Shown here in pieces: positions 17,448 to 26,539 of a DNA stretch of 64,000 bases (positions are counted from its first letter, which is position 1; each line of letters begins with the position of its first letter). The DNA is from Fluoribacter gormanii (lineage in GTDB: Bacteria > Pseudomonadota > Gammaproteobacteria > Legionellales > Legionellaceae): NCBI RefSeq assembly GCF_900156395.1, contig NZ_FTNL01000005.1, forward strand, positions 62,001 to 126,000, in the 5' to 3' direction. The translations under genes and the position numbers were made by a program. Under the pieces are notes generated by a model, which saw nothing but the letters and a program-made list of their open reading frames with translations, searched no databases and had not been told where the DNA came from.

Positions 17448-19070
17448 TCAAATTGGAGGACCAACATACAAATAAGAATCTTCCATATGATCCAATAACG
17501 CATCCTTATTTACTGGCTGCTGGGTTAAGCCAATATATTTATCAGGACGAATCAGTACTGCCGTGGCTTGATTGATATTAAAGTACTGATGCATTTTTTG
17601 ATCCTCATCAATTAATAGCGACAGATTTTCAGCAGGTAATGTCATTTCAGCATTGGAGTATACAATGTGCGCTTTGATTAAACCTTTAAATCGCTGCTCT
17701 ATTGCCGCTGCGGTTTCAAATAAAAGCGATGACTGATTAGAAGCAAATCCAGTAAACAAAAATAAATGATGCCGTGTTCCTTGGGTTAATTGGTGTAGCT
17801 CCTTTCTCTCCTTACTTTTGGCATCAATCAAAGAAAAATCAAGAAGAAACTCACCTATTTTGAACTGTGTCTTTTTCCCCAGAACGGTTACTATAGGACT
17901 CTTAGCGTAACTCACTGTCAGCTCAGCCAGATCGTTAAGAATCAAATTTTTCATGGCATCAAATGACATGGCTGTATGTAAAATAAAATTACGTATAGCA
18001 ATCAGCAGTGGATTGGTCATCATGATTAAATGAGTCATTATCCCCGTTATTTTTAATACTCCTGCTGCAACCGGATGACGTTCACTGTGGTAACTATCAA
18101 GTAATGAGTCATGTGCCACTCCTTTGTTTACGAGTGCCAGCTTCCAAGCCAAATTATAGATATCTTGTAACCCGGTGTTTAAACCTTGTCCCCCCATAGG
18201 ACTATGAACATGAGCTGCATCACCAGCAAAAAATACTCGTCCATAACGATACTTTTGGATTTGTTTGTGATCGATACCGAATTGGCTGATCCATATAGGA
18301 TCATGGAGATTAGCTTGGTCGGTGCATCGCGATTTAAAAGCATGTACTATATCTTCCAATGTGGGCTCCTGACTCATCATTTTTTCTGGCGCAGTCATGA
18401 CGATACGGTACCGTTTTTCACCCATCGGAAAGCACGCAGCTGGACCTTTGTCACTTACATAAAGAATAAATTTATCTTCAGGTAATTTCCAATCAATCAG
18501 CACATCAGCAAGCCACCATGTTTGCTTGTAAGAAGAACCTATAAATTCAGCATTAACTTGCTTTCTTAGAGTGCTGTGTGAACCATCACACGCAATAACC
18601 CAACTCGCCTGAACTTTTTCGATACGGCCATCAACATGTCTTAGAGTAGACACTGTATGATTGGATTTTTGCTCCATTTCCGTAAGCTCTGTTTGCCATT
18701 CAACCTGCAATCCTCTATCAACTAACCCTTGATAGAGAATCTGTTCTGTTTTACTTTGTGGAAGATCAATAACAAAATGATAATCTGCTTCAACGTTTGC
18801 ATAGGTTGCATGGATTAACTCGTTCCCTTTGGATTTAAACAAGACACCATGTACCTTTTGTCCTTGAATAAGAATTTCTTCGATAAAACCGCAATCTCTA
18901 AGCAGATCGAGTGTTCGAATATGAATAGCTAGTGCCTTGGATTTATCACTAATTGTTGATTTTTTATCAAAAATTCGACAACTCAAACCCTGACGAGTTA
19001 GTTCATTTGCACAAAATAACCCTACTGGTCCAGCCCCAACTATCAGAACATCTAATAATTCGTCAGACAT
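17448..19070 (-). CDS. FAD-dependent monooxygenase (PheA/TfdB/MhpA type)
   Basis: A 540-residue flavoprotein hydroxylase of the aromatic-ring monooxygenase class. The N-terminal Rossmann motif is VLIVGAGPVGLFCANEL (8-24); the DG motif is IACDGSHSTLRK (159-170); the second FAD motif is GRVFFAGDAAHVHSPMGGQG (277-296), followed by LNTGLQDIYNLAWKLALV. The C-terminal part from about residue 400 looks like the thioredoxin-like domain of phenol hydroxylase relatives, ending AVLIRPDKYIGLTQQP. It probably uses NAD(P)H and O2 to hydroxylate an aromatic or polyketide substrate; the substrate is unknown. The epimerase-like gene lies 58 bases upstream on the same strand. Confidence 0.9.
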   Translation of the reverse strand: MSDELLDVLIVGAGPVGLFCANELTRQGLSCRIFDKKSTISDKSKALAIHIRTLDLLRDCGFIEEILIQGQKVHGVLFKSKGNELIHATYANVEADYHFVIDLPQSKTEQILYQGLVDRGLQVEWQTELTEMEQKSNHTVSTLRHVDGRIEKVQASWVIACDGSHSTLRKQVNAEFIGSSYKQTWWLADVLIDWKLPEDKFILYVSDKGPAACFPMGEKRYRIVMTAPEKMMSQEPTLEDIVHAFKSRCTDQANLHDPIWISQFGIDHKQIQKYRYGRVFFAGDAAHVHSPMGGQGLNTGLQDIYNLAWKLALVNKGVAHDSLLDSYHSERHPVAAGVLKITGIMTHLIMMTNPLLIAIRNFILHTAMSFDAMKNLILNDLAELTVSYAKSPIVTVLGKKTQFKIGEFLLDFSLIDAKSKERKELHQLTQGTRHHLFLFTGFASNQSSLLFETAAAIEQRFKGLIKAHIVYSNAEMTLPAENLSLLIDEDQKMHQYFNINQATAVLIRPDKYIGLTQQPVNKDALLDHMEDSYLYVGPPI

Positions 19071-19128
19071 AGTCGCTCCATGCGTTAAATCAGACTCAAA
19101 TAAACATTACTTATTTAGTGTAGCAATT

Positions 19129-20043
19129 TTATTCATCACCAGTTCGAAGGTCTGAATTTTTTCCTTGATAACTATCCTTAAAAAGTTGAGTTAATCCTTC
19201 ACGATAAGAAGGATAAAGCAGGTTTATGTTTAACTCCTCTTTAATTTTAGCATTAGAAACTCGACGATTACTTGCATAAAATTGTTGTTCCATTGCGGAC
19301 AGGGTTGCTGTTTCATAGGATATGAGCGGTAAAGGCTCTTGATTGAGTAATGAGGCAGCGTAAGCATCTACAATATGCGCCGGGGCAGGTTCATCGTCAG
19401 CAACATTGTAAATCGAGTAGGGTCGCGGTTTTTTTATCGATGCGCAAATCACTGCAGCAATATCAGCAACATGTATCCTGGAAAATACCTGGCCCTCTTT
19501 ATAAATACTGACTTTTTTTCCGCCGATAATCCGTTCTATTGCATTTCGATAAGGTCCATAAATTCCTGCCAATCTAAAAATATGAAGTGGTATTCCCTGG
19601 GTTCTGGCAAAAACCATCCAATTATTTTCAGCAACCAACCTTAATTTAGCTTGGGCTCCCGCCGCTCTGGAGTCAGATTCTTCCGTTACCCACGCACCAT
19701 GATGATCTCCATAAACACCTGTTGAGGATAGATACCCCAACCATTGAATATTCACTTTGTTTTCTATCATTAAATCGCTAAAGCGGGAAAGAACTGGATC
19801 TCCTCGCTCTGAAGGAGGTATGCTGACTAAAAGGTGGGTTGCCTTACTTAAGTACAGTGCTATTTCATCTCCATCAAAATCAATAAGTTTGAAATCTTTT
19901 TGAGTGCTGTTTAGAATTTTATGCTTATCTCGCGTCGTACCAACCACTTTAAAATTCAATTGAGAGAGTTCTCTTGCTAAAAATTCGGCGGTATAACCAA
20001 AACCAAAGATAAAAAAACAAAGGGGGTTAGGATGATTTTCCAT
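19129..20043 (-). CDS. NAD-dependent epimerase/dehydratase family protein (YeeZ-like)
   Basis: A 304-residue extended-SDR protein. The nucleotide site is FIFGFGYTAEFLARELSQ near residues 12-29 (G-x-G-x-x-A variant), then VVGTTRD. The active-site region is YLSSTGVYGDHHGAWVTEES, giving the catalytic Ser/Thr and a Tyr. The substrate-side segment IFRLAGIYGPYRNAIERI and IHVADIAAVI are typical of YeeZ-like proteins. Substrate unknown. It may be cotranscribed with the FAD monooxygenase that follows. Confidence 0.86.
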   Translation of the reverse strand: MENHPNPLCFFIFGFGYTAEFLARELSQLNFKVVGTTRDKHKILNSTQKDFKLIDFDGDEIALYLSKATHLLVSIPPSERGDPVLSRFSDLMIENKVNIQWLGYLSSTGVYGDHHGAWVTEESDSRAAGAQAKLRLVAENNWMVFARTQGIPLHIFRLAGIYGPYRNAIERIIGGKKVSIYKEGQVFSRIHVADIAAVICASIKKPRPYSIYNVADDEPAPAHIVDAYAASLLNQEPLPLISYETATLSAMEQQFYASNRRVSNAKIKEELNINLLYPSYREGLTQLFKDSYQGKNSDLRTGDE

Positions 20044-20089
20044 GACAGTAGCCTATAAATTTTGTCTCATTATTTGATTTTATGTCTTC

Positions 20090-20118
20090 AAACCCAGATT
20101 CGCACGAAACCCAGGCTA
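20090..20118. repeat. REP-like dispersed element
   Basis: AAACCCAGATTCGCACGAAACCCAGGCTAC between two same-strand genes carries the GAAACCCAGGCTAC half of the family seen at 11192 and 23381. Confidence 0.35.
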
Positions 20119-20153
20119 CGTTTTTAATTGGTTAGATAAGTCGATATTCTATG

Positions 20154-20822
20154 TCAGCGTGGCGTATGTTTACTACCAGAAACTAATTTCATGACGCGAT
20201 TAAGAAAATCGGGACCAGGATCCTCCTTATCGGTTTGATAATTCGGGTCTCGTTCAAGCCAAAGTGGCGTGTTTTTAAAATTCAAATATTCATTGTGACC
20301 AATAACATACTTTATTTCAGGATATTTCTTTTTGAGATAACACACTAAAAATGCATTGGCTTTTGTTTGTGCTTCGGTTAGATCATCCTTACCATCTATG
20401 CCCCCTATATTTTCAATACCAATAGCATAATGGTTCAACCCGATAACATGCCTTGCCATCCAGTTATCAGGCATGAGCTGATAGATACTTCCGTCGCGAT
20501 CTACTACAAAATGGCTTGAGACATTCAAAGTACCAGGTAATTCTTTAATACGCGGTGAATTCTGTGGAAATGTAGGTGGCTCAAATACACGAAAAGTTGC
20601 CTTGAGCGTGGGAATACAAGTCCAATGCAAAACTATCATTTTGGGTTCAATTTCAATTGACTTTGAGTCAATTCCATAATGAGCTAATTGATACTGCCGT
20701 GTTAAAGTAATGCGTTGTTTATCAAACTGGATCGGCTTCTGATGAATTTTCTGCGAATCATAACAAGAAAATGCATGTGCCAAAGAACTTATAAAAAATG
20801 AGCAGAATAGGAACGTTTTCAT
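20154..20822 (-). CDS. N-acetylmuramoyl-L-alanine amidase (Amidase_2)
   Basis: A 222-residue amidase that would cleave the MurNAc-L-Ala bond in peptidoglycan. A short signal peptide (FLFCSFFISSLAHA) places it in the periplasm. The zinc ligand His66 is in IVLHWTCIP; SSHFVVDRDGSIYQL is the family core; the second His is in YVIGHNEYL; and the third metal or catalytic site is in KEDPGPDFLNR, where D replaces the common His of D-P-G-P. HYAIGIENIGG holds the substrate-contact Glu. Its ATG overlaps the stop of the upstream MltA-like gene by 4 bases, so the two are translationally coupled cell-wall enzymes. Confidence 0.9.
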   Translation of the reverse strand: MKTFLFCSFFISSLAHAFSCYDSQKIHQKPIQFDKQRITLTRQYQLAHYGIDSKSIEIEPKMIVLHWTCIPTLKATFRVFEPPTFPQNSPRIKELPGTLNVSSHFVVDRDGSIYQLMPDNWMARHVIGLNHYAIGIENIGGIDGKDDLTEAQTKANAFLVCYLKKKYPEIKYVIGHNEYLNFKNTPLWLERDPNYQTDKEDPGPDFLNRVMKLVSGSKHTPR

Positions 20823-21886
20823 TTTTTTAATACCATAAAATAGGCAGCCACATAATCGGGCAAATGACGAGTTGCTTGGGTGAATGCTTCCCTACCCGCA
20901 TAACTCCCCGCTAGATAATCAACTTGATACAAATTATTTTGGAACGCACCGCCTGTATCAGCAAAAATACCGGCACGCGCCACCATTTTTCCAGTTCGAT
21001 CAGGGTATTGCACCAACAAAAGTTTTCCTAAACCAAAATGCTCAAGATCTGCTGCAAAAGTGACTTCTGTATTGACCGTAATTTTATGATCTGCATCTTT
21101 GCCATACCCTTTAATCCCAGCTACCGGTTTAAAATACCAGTACCGTTCTTGTTGATAAGGGTTTTTCGCTTTGTCGTATGCAATATTGTTGCAACGATGA
21201 ACATTAAAGATTTTTGTCTGATGATTTGGGCCGAAATCTGCGATAAGGGTTCCCTGCATTAATGCCGCTTCCAGATCATCTCGATTGAGATAAGCCAAGA
21301 CCGGAACATTTTTATTCGCCAATGCTCCTTTTAATATGGCTTGCTTCCCATATTGGAAACGTAGCAATTCGGATTTTGCATCGGCTTCTTCGAGTGTTAG
21401 TAATTCTTCATCTCGAGGAAGTCCATAAAGAGCAAACGAATAGGCTGCGCTGCGTTTCATTGACGCCTTTGCACGATGTACATAATATTTGGTCATTAAA
21501 ATTTTATCTTGAGGTAAATGAGCAAGAAGCGGTTTTTTTATCTTTAGGGGCTTAACTTGGTCCAGATCGGGATACCAGCGAACAAAATCAAAGTGTCTTT
21601 TTATAAATGCAGGATTGTTCAATTCGTTTTGGTGTTGACAAATAAATATCAAAGTCGCTTTGACTCGTGCGAGCGGAACTGGAAAAACGTTACCATCATG
21701 AATAACGCGGGGATCATAATGGTTACCCTTATTTAAATACGCCAGAGTTTCTTTAGCGGTTGCGCATAATGCAGGCCCATTGATCTGATATTGAGGAGCT
21801 GGCGATGGTTCAGCCGGTACAAAACGAGGTGCAGCAAAAGCCTGAAGACTTACTAATAATCCATAAAAGAAAATTTTTATTTTCAT
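20819..21886 (-). CDS. MltA-like murein hydrolase (3D/double-psi-beta-barrel domain), secreted
   Basis: About 355 residues from the ATG at 21884-21886 (the longer reading starts with TTG). The signal peptide is KIFFYGLLVSLQAFA. The C-terminal third has the 3D-type barrel signature ARAGIFADTGGAF then YQVDYLAGSYAGREAF, which matches the D-T-G-G and D-x-F/Y-x-G positions of MltA-family lytic transglycosylases. The N-terminal two thirds are not recognised. Coupling with the amidase gene by a 4-base ATGA overlap supports a role in peptidoglycan turnover. Whether it is a true lytic transglycosylase is inferred from the domain only. Confidence 0.72.
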   Translation of the reverse strand: MKIKIFFYGLLVSLQAFAAPRFVPAEPSPAPQYQINGPALCATAKETLAYLNKGNHYDPRVIHDGNVFPVPLARVKATLIFICQHQNELNNPAFIKRHFDFVRWYPDLDQVKPLKIKKPLLAHLPQDKILMTKYYVHRAKASMKRSAAYSFALYGLPRDEELLTLEEADAKSELLRFQYGKQAILKGALANKNVPVLAYLNRDDLEAALMQGTLIADFGPNHQTKIFNVHRCNNIAYDKAKNPYQQERYWYFKPVAGIKGYGKDADHKITVNTEVTFAADLEHFGLGKLLLVQYPDRTGKMVARAGIFADTGGAFQNNLYQVDYLAGSYAGREAFTQATRHLPDYVAAYFMVLKK

Positions 21887-22062
21887 TGTTTGCAATAATT
21901 ACATGTGAAAACAAAATGATATCACATGCATCTGCTGAAATTCTAAGAATTACATCTAGAAGAGCATTATTCATCCCTGAGGACGACAATTTCGGAAGCT
22001 ATTTACCTTACTTAGGAATATAAAAAGCGGCGTTACTTATGGTAAATAGCTTGAGCCAGGCA

Positions 22063-23289
22063 CTACGCGGCTTCCGCCTCACCCAATTCTGAGTCATTAG
22101 ATTCTGCTGTTATACGGTTAAAATGCCAGGAACTATAAAGCGCACCAATCCCGCAAGCAATTAGCCCTAAAGGCAACGCGTTAAGCGTTTGCATCAGCAA
22201 ATAGGCACTTAAGATTGTTAAAACAGATGAACCAAACATCCGAACGGTATGAATTATAGCCAATGCAAGACCGGTATTTTCTTTATAATCTGCCAGCATG
22301 ATCGACATAGTAGCTGGTGCAGTTAAACTAATGCCTAAATTACAAATTAAAGCAAAAGATAGAGCATACAAATTGAATTCGTAAAAAACTGCGCATACTA
22401 ACATCGCGAAACCACCGCTAATAATAAACCAACTACCAAGATAAATGGTCGCTGCCATGCTGAAATATTTACGCAGCCAAATACCTAAATAATTACCGAC
22501 AATAATATTTAATCCATTAATAATAAAAATGATACCGTACACCAACGGTGAAAAACCAAATTGTTCTATAATAATATAGGACGAATTAATCACCGAAAGC
22601 ATGACCGCTGCAAAACTAAACATCATAATAAAAGAACCACTCCAGAGCGTAGGAGATGGAATGATCTCTTGATAGGCTCTAATTACTTTTTTAACAATGA
22701 AAGGTTCACTGGGTCGAGTCCAAAATGGTGATTCAAATAATCCTTTACGCGACTGTAGCCAGAGTATTATCCCAATCACCGCCATTAAGATGAAATTAGC
22801 TTGCCAACCATAATAGGTAAAGATAAGAGAACCCAGAACTGGAGCAAGGATAGGCGATATTGAAACAATCATCGAAACATACGACAGAACCTTGGCGCGC
22901 TCTACTGTATCATCAAAGTCTCGGGAAGTTGAAAAAGCAATCAGATTTGCACAGCATAAAGCAAATCCCTGTAATGCCCGACCGAGAATGAGTACAAAAA
23001 TATTCGGTGCAAATGCACAAATTAAACTGGCAAGAACAGCAAGAACTAAACTGCCAGGTAACAAACGACGTCGTCCAAAATGATCAATTAACGGCCCCCA
23101 AACTAATTGGGTCACACCAAAAACAAACAGATAAATACTTAAGGTTAATTGACTTAAACTATGCGTTGTACCAAAAAAACTGGTGATATAAGGCAACGAA
23201 GGTTGATAAAGATCAAATGTAAGTAACGAGAAGGCTGATAACAAGCCAATAAGCAAAATCGAAGTTCTTGGTTGGGACATAATATTCAT
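22063..23289 (-). CDS. Bcr/CflA-type multidrug MFS transporter
   Basis: A 12-helix inner-membrane transporter of about 405-408 residues. An in-frame ATG three codons inside the longest frame (23280) is an alternative start. The drug:H+ antiporter motif A is GPLIDHFGRRRLLPGS in loop 2-3. The N-terminal helix contains LLTFDLYQPSLPYI, characteristic of the Bcr/CflA subfamily (D-x-Y-L/Q-P-A/S-x-P). Substrate is likely a small toxic compound, as for Bcr, but cannot be predicted. It is a single-gene unit. Confidence 0.9.
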   Translation of the reverse strand: MNIMSQPRTSILLIGLLSAFSLLTFDLYQPSLPYITSFFGTTHSLSQLTLSIYLFVFGVTQLVWGPLIDHFGRRRLLPGSLVLAVLASLICAFAPNIFVLILGRALQGFALCCANLIAFSTSRDFDDTVERAKVLSYVSMIVSISPILAPVLGSLIFTYYGWQANFILMAVIGIILWLQSRKGLFESPFWTRPSEPFIVKKVIRAYQEIIPSPTLWSGSFIMMFSFAAVMLSVINSSYIIIEQFGFSPLVYGIIFIINGLNIIVGNYLGIWLRKYFSMAATIYLGSWFIISGGFAMLVCAVFYEFNLYALSFALICNLGISLTAPATMSIMLADYKENTGLALAIIHTVRMFGSSVLTILSAYLLMQTLNALPLGLIACGIGALYSSWHFNRITAESNDSELGEAEAA

Positions 23290-23380
23290 TATATAAAAAG
23301 CAGCGGAGCATTATAGTAAAATCTGTTTATTTTTTCTCTAGATTTCGGAAAAAATTTAGAGGCTTCACCAAGAATATTTT

Positions 23381-23411
23381 GTAGATACTGGGTGAAACGA
23401 GTCCGGGCTAC
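23381..23411. repeat. REP-like dispersed palindrome
   Basis: GTAGATACTGGG and GTCCGGGCTAC flank TGAAACGA, forming an imperfect inverted repeat with GTAG/CTAC ends in the gap between the transporter and a small secreted-protein gene. Related to the elements at 11192, 14847 and 20090. Confidence 0.4.
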
Positions 23412-23513
23412 CATAAAATGACTATTCCCTTCTCCCAATAATTGGAAAGGGAAAATTTCATTTCACATAATGGCTGCCCAAACTCACTTCCCAGTGAGCT
23501 AATCTTAAGTCAA

Positions 23514-24014
23514 TTAACCTTTACGAATCACATAATTGCTCCCCGCATGAATTATTTTTTTCATCCGATTATCTTCTTCTGGATTAGGTTGACATGCTTT
23601 AAACTCATCTTTTACTGAGGCGACACTAATAGGTAAAACAGGACGACTATCTGTTTCTAAGTATCCATCTTTATTCTTAAAAATAGTGAACTGATCTGAC
23701 GCAAATTCCCGACACTCAGTTAACGTTTCATCCTGACAAATCGAAAATTTAATAGATCGCTCCACACGATAAGATTCACCTACTTCATCAGCAAATACCA
23801 TATCGCCATATACGACAGTATGGCGGGTTCCACAAAAATAATAGCCGTACTTATATTGGCCATTCTCAGTAACATCAGTTCGAATATATCGTCCGTCACC
23901 TTGAGCCAAGCCATTGAGTGTCACAATATGGCGCACTTCCTCTTTGGGCCCGCTTTTCGCAATTGCCAAACCAGTCAGAGCCAATCCCATGATTAATAGC
24001 GTAATTCTTTTCAT
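23514..24014 (-). CDS. Small secreted protein, unknown function
   Basis: A 166-residue protein with signal peptide ITLLIMGLALTGLAIA (cleavage before KSGPKE). AAGGA lies 8 bases upstream of the ATG. The mature part is beta-rich with cysteines in YYFCGTRHTVVYGD, SICQDETLTECREF and FKACQPN, consistent with two disulfides. I recognise no family. Confidence 0.7.
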   Translation of the reverse strand: MKRITLLIMGLALTGLAIAKSGPKEEVRHIVTLNGLAQGDGRYIRTDVTENGQYKYGYYFCGTRHTVVYGDMVFADEVGESYRVERSIKFSICQDETLTECREFASDQFTIFKNKDGYLETDSRPVLPISVASVKDEFKACQPNPEEDNRMKKIIHAGSNYVIRKG

Positions 24015-24284
24015 TTTTTTATTCCTTATCTGAAAAAAACATCCTCAAGGAACATGTCTTTAAGGACCAATAACCTACTCTAAAGTCAATTTGAAGGAAA
24101 AATTTTTACCAAACTGACATCGCGGGCTCATTATCCTAAGAAAAAATCGATTTGAACAGATTAAAAAACATTACTATTTGATTTGCAAAAAAACAAATTG
24201 ACTCAATAATAGGGAATCAGAGTCTATTGAAAACCGCCTATGCATAAATCAGGATAAAAGGTAAATTACAACGTGATATTGGGA

Positions 24285-24309
24285 GTACTTAAAACAGTTT
24301 TTTAAGTAC
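24285..24309 (-). terminator. AT-rich hairpin after the ankyrin gene
   Basis: GTACTTAAAA (24285-24294) and TTTTAAGTAC (24300-24309) form a perfect 10-bp stem with a 5-base loop, 27 bases past the ankyrin gene stop. The rest of the 24015-24336 gap shows nothing else I can name. No U-tract, so termination is uncertain. Confidence 0.35.
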
Positions 24310-24336
24310 GTCCCTTGCTTATCGAAAATACCAATG

Positions 24337-26028
24337 TTAGATACTTCCATTGATATTTAAGTTAGCAGTCTGTTGATGCAGATGAGCATGGCAATCCTTG
24401 AAAAATAATAAAGTGCCGGTATCTGGAGCACAATCTTGAGGACTGCTTTTATATTTATCAGCAATATCTACAGACGCACCAGATTGCATAAGCATTTTAA
24501 TCATCTGTCTATCGCCATTTTTTACAGCTTTGTGCAATGCAGTCTGCCCTTCTTTATCTTGAAGATCTAAAGATACACCTGCGTTGACCAATGCCTTGGC
24601 ACAATCATAATTCCTGCTTGTAACGGCCCAATGAAGTGCCGTACGCTCATAAGTTCGATCTGCTTTATCCATTTCCGAGAGTGACATCGATTTAATCAAT
24701 ACCTTAAGTTCAAATAATCGCCCCCATGTGGCTGCTCTTCTTAAAGCTTGATCATACACTGGGCTACCCATTTCACCTGATTTACGTAATGAAGCGCAAA
24801 CCGTAGCCAGTTGGACGGGATCTTGAGTTTTCCTTGAATTACCTAAAAAACCAAGAAGTTTTGATGCGATTTTTCCACTGGCCTGCTCGATAATGGCCTG
24901 ATTCATATCGGCCAATCTTGAGCTTACAGAAGATATTTCCAGCAGATCTTGAGTTCGTTCCATATTCTTGCGGGAAAGTGGTTTGTTAGCAAAAAGCAAA
25001 TCAGATAATTCAATAATCATATCAGGCATTGCTCCAAACAGGGAATTATCACTTGCAACCATTGACTTCACCGCAAGTAAATAAGCTGCAACAAATTCCG
25101 TGTTGTTCAACATATCTTGATAATAAGTCAGCTTTTTGTCGCGCATGGCTTCCAGAGTACTAGTAACTCCAGTTGATAAAACCAATGGGCTTTCTGCGTG
25201 AGCAACTGCTTGACGCATCACTTTATAGGGCAATGATTGATGGTATTCAATTTGTGGTAAAGGCTTAGAGGTGGTCAACGTTGTATCATGTTCATATGCA
25301 TATCTAATATCATACTTGTTGCTCGCAAAATCCCCAACCAGTACATATGTATCTTGGCCACTTAATTTAATGTATTGTGCAATTAATTTGTAATCTTTAG
25401 ATGGATCTACTGCTGCAAGATACATAAACCCATAGTCTTTTTTGGGAAGGAGTGCCTTAGCTGACTGCTCAGGAACATTTAAATCTGGTAAATCTTCCGC
25501 TTTAGCAATAGTGGGTAATCCTAATCGATCTTGACCAAGACCCGCACTACCTACCATCATATCACGGTCATTAAACGATTCGTAAAGGCCTGGTTGATCC
25601 AGTTTGGCTTGCATACGATATAAGGTTTGCGAAAATAAATCCGCAAAGGGAAGCTGGTTTACATTCCCTACAAATAATATTTTACTGTCAGGAGAAAGTA
25701 CTCGTTTGACCAGGTCTGCTGCTGGAAATTTACATCGATTCGCATCAATAAAGGCTACAACTGTATTTTCAACAGCATCAAACTCCTCTAAAGAGGAAAG
25801 CCCAATACTCGTTTCTTCTACAGATATGCGTCCGTTAACAGCAGCACCATACATACTTGTAAACTTACCTATTCCATCAAGTGTACTTACTAAAATGACA
25901 TCAATATCATTTACACCCCGATCTTGAAGTTCATGAAAAAGGTCCTTTGCGATATTCGCTGCAAAAGCAAAATCACCTTTTGCGGTAGGATTGCGACAAT
26001 TAGCATGAATAAGAATAACTTTGCCCAT
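24337..26028 (-). CDS. Ankyrin-repeat protein with a large unassigned N-terminal domain, effector candidate
   Basis: A 563-residue protein without a signal peptide. The C-terminal part, roughly residues 465-535, has two ankyrin repeats (RTALHWAVTSRNYDCAKAL and QTALHKAVKNGDRQMIKML) and the start of a third. The N-terminal 370 residues begin as a Rossmann-like strand (GKVILIHANCRNPTAKGD) and later contain LVLSTGVTSTLEAMRDKKL, which looks like the C-terminal half-site of a GT-B glycosyltransferase fold. That is a weak, inferred resemblance. Enzyme domain plus ankyrin repeats is typical of Legionella Ank/LegA Dot/Icm effectors. No close partner gene is adjacent. Confidence 0.78.
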   Translation of the reverse strand: MGKVILIHANCRNPTAKGDFAFAANIAKDLFHELQDRGVNDIDVILVSTLDGIGKFTSMYGAAVNGRISVEETSIGLSSLEEFDAVENTVVAFIDANRCKFPAADLVKRVLSPDSKILFVGNVNQLPFADLFSQTLYRMQAKLDQPGLYESFNDRDMMVGSAGLGQDRLGLPTIAKAEDLPDLNVPEQSAKALLPKKDYGFMYLAAVDPSKDYKLIAQYIKLSGQDTYVLVGDFASNKYDIRYAYEHDTTLTTSKPLPQIEYHQSLPYKVMRQAVAHAESPLVLSTGVTSTLEAMRDKKLTYYQDMLNNTEFVAAYLLAVKSMVASDNSLFGAMPDMIIELSDLLFANKPLSRKNMERTQDLLEISSVSSRLADMNQAIIEQASGKIASKLLGFLGNSRKTQDPVQLATVCASLRKSGEMGSPVYDQALRRAATWGRLFELKVLIKSMSLSEMDKADRTYERTALHWAVTSRNYDCAKALVNAGVSLDLQDKEGQTALHKAVKNGDRQMIKMLMQSGASVDIADKYKSSPQDCAPDTGTLLFFKDCHAHLHQQTANLNINGSI

Positions 26029-26155
26029 AAGTACTCCCTGATTGACGACTTCATGAACAAATTTTAAATCCTTAAACTTAACAAAATATTAACAATGTGT
26101 TTTTTTTATATCATAACCACTTGTGCAAAATAGCACGCGATTGCTAAATATGCCT

Positions 26156-26183
26156 TTGGCGTTAGGTTCTTTCATGCTAGAAT
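26156..26183 (+). promoter_or_regulatory. Probable sigma-70 promoter for the thiamine operon
   Basis: TTGGCG (26156-26161), a 16-base spacer, and TAGAAT (26178-26183) sit about 10 bases before the start of the TPP riboswitch aptamer. Confidence 0.5.
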
Positions 26184-26192
26184 AATATTTGT

Positions 26193-26274
26193 ACATTGGG
26201 GGTGCCCGTCATGGCTGAGAGGATGAAACCAACCCTTTGAACCTGATCTCATTCGTCTGAGCGGAGGAAAATGT
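26193..26274 (+). promoter_or_regulatory. TPP riboswitch (THI element)
   Basis: The leader holds the conserved THI-box blocks in order: GGGGTGCCC, then CTGAGAGGATGAAACC, then ACCCTTTGAACCTGATC, and a distal GCGGAGGAA. P1 can form between ACATT (26193-26197) and AATGT (26270-26274). The 3' strand of P1 contains the first two bases of the GTG start codon at 26273, and the GGAGG ribosome site lies in the closing region. Binding of thiamine pyrophosphate should therefore block translation initiation directly. It controls the SemiSWEET and thiamine pyrophosphokinase genes. Confidence 0.92.
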
Positions 26275-26539
26275 GTCCATTGTTTTGTTTTCAGGCAGTG
26301 TTGCTTTTATTACTTCTTTTATTGGTTTATTACCACAAATTATCAAATCATTAAAAACGCGATCAACTCAAGATCTTTCGATGATCATGCTAATCAACTA
26401 CCTCATTTGTTCTTTAGCTTGGATTATTTATGGGAGTAGCACCGACTCCTTCTTTGTAATCAGCTCCAATGTGGTGGGTTTGATTGTCAGTTTGCTGCTT
26501 ATTTTATTAAAAAGATATTATGATGCACGATGTAATTAA
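26273..26539 (+). CDS. SemiSWEET (PQ-loop) transporter under TPP riboswitch control
   Basis: An 88-residue protein with three membrane helices, the size and topology of bacterial SemiSWEETs, which work as dimers. The PQ-loop motif is GLLPQIIKSLKTRSTQDLSM in helix 1, and LICSLAWIIYGSST follows in helix 2. Translation starts at GTG 26273, 7 bases after GGAGG; an ATG two bases upstream is in another frame. Characterised SemiSWEETs move sugars. Placement directly behind a TPP riboswitch and overlapping the thiamine pyrophosphokinase gene by 20 bases suggests uptake of thiamine or a thiamine precursor instead. That substrate is an inference from context. Confidence 0.88.
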   Translation: MSIVLFSGSVAFITSFIGLLPQIIKSLKTRSTQDLSMIMLINYLICSLAWIIYGSSTDSFFVISSNVVGLIVSLLLILLKRYYDARCN

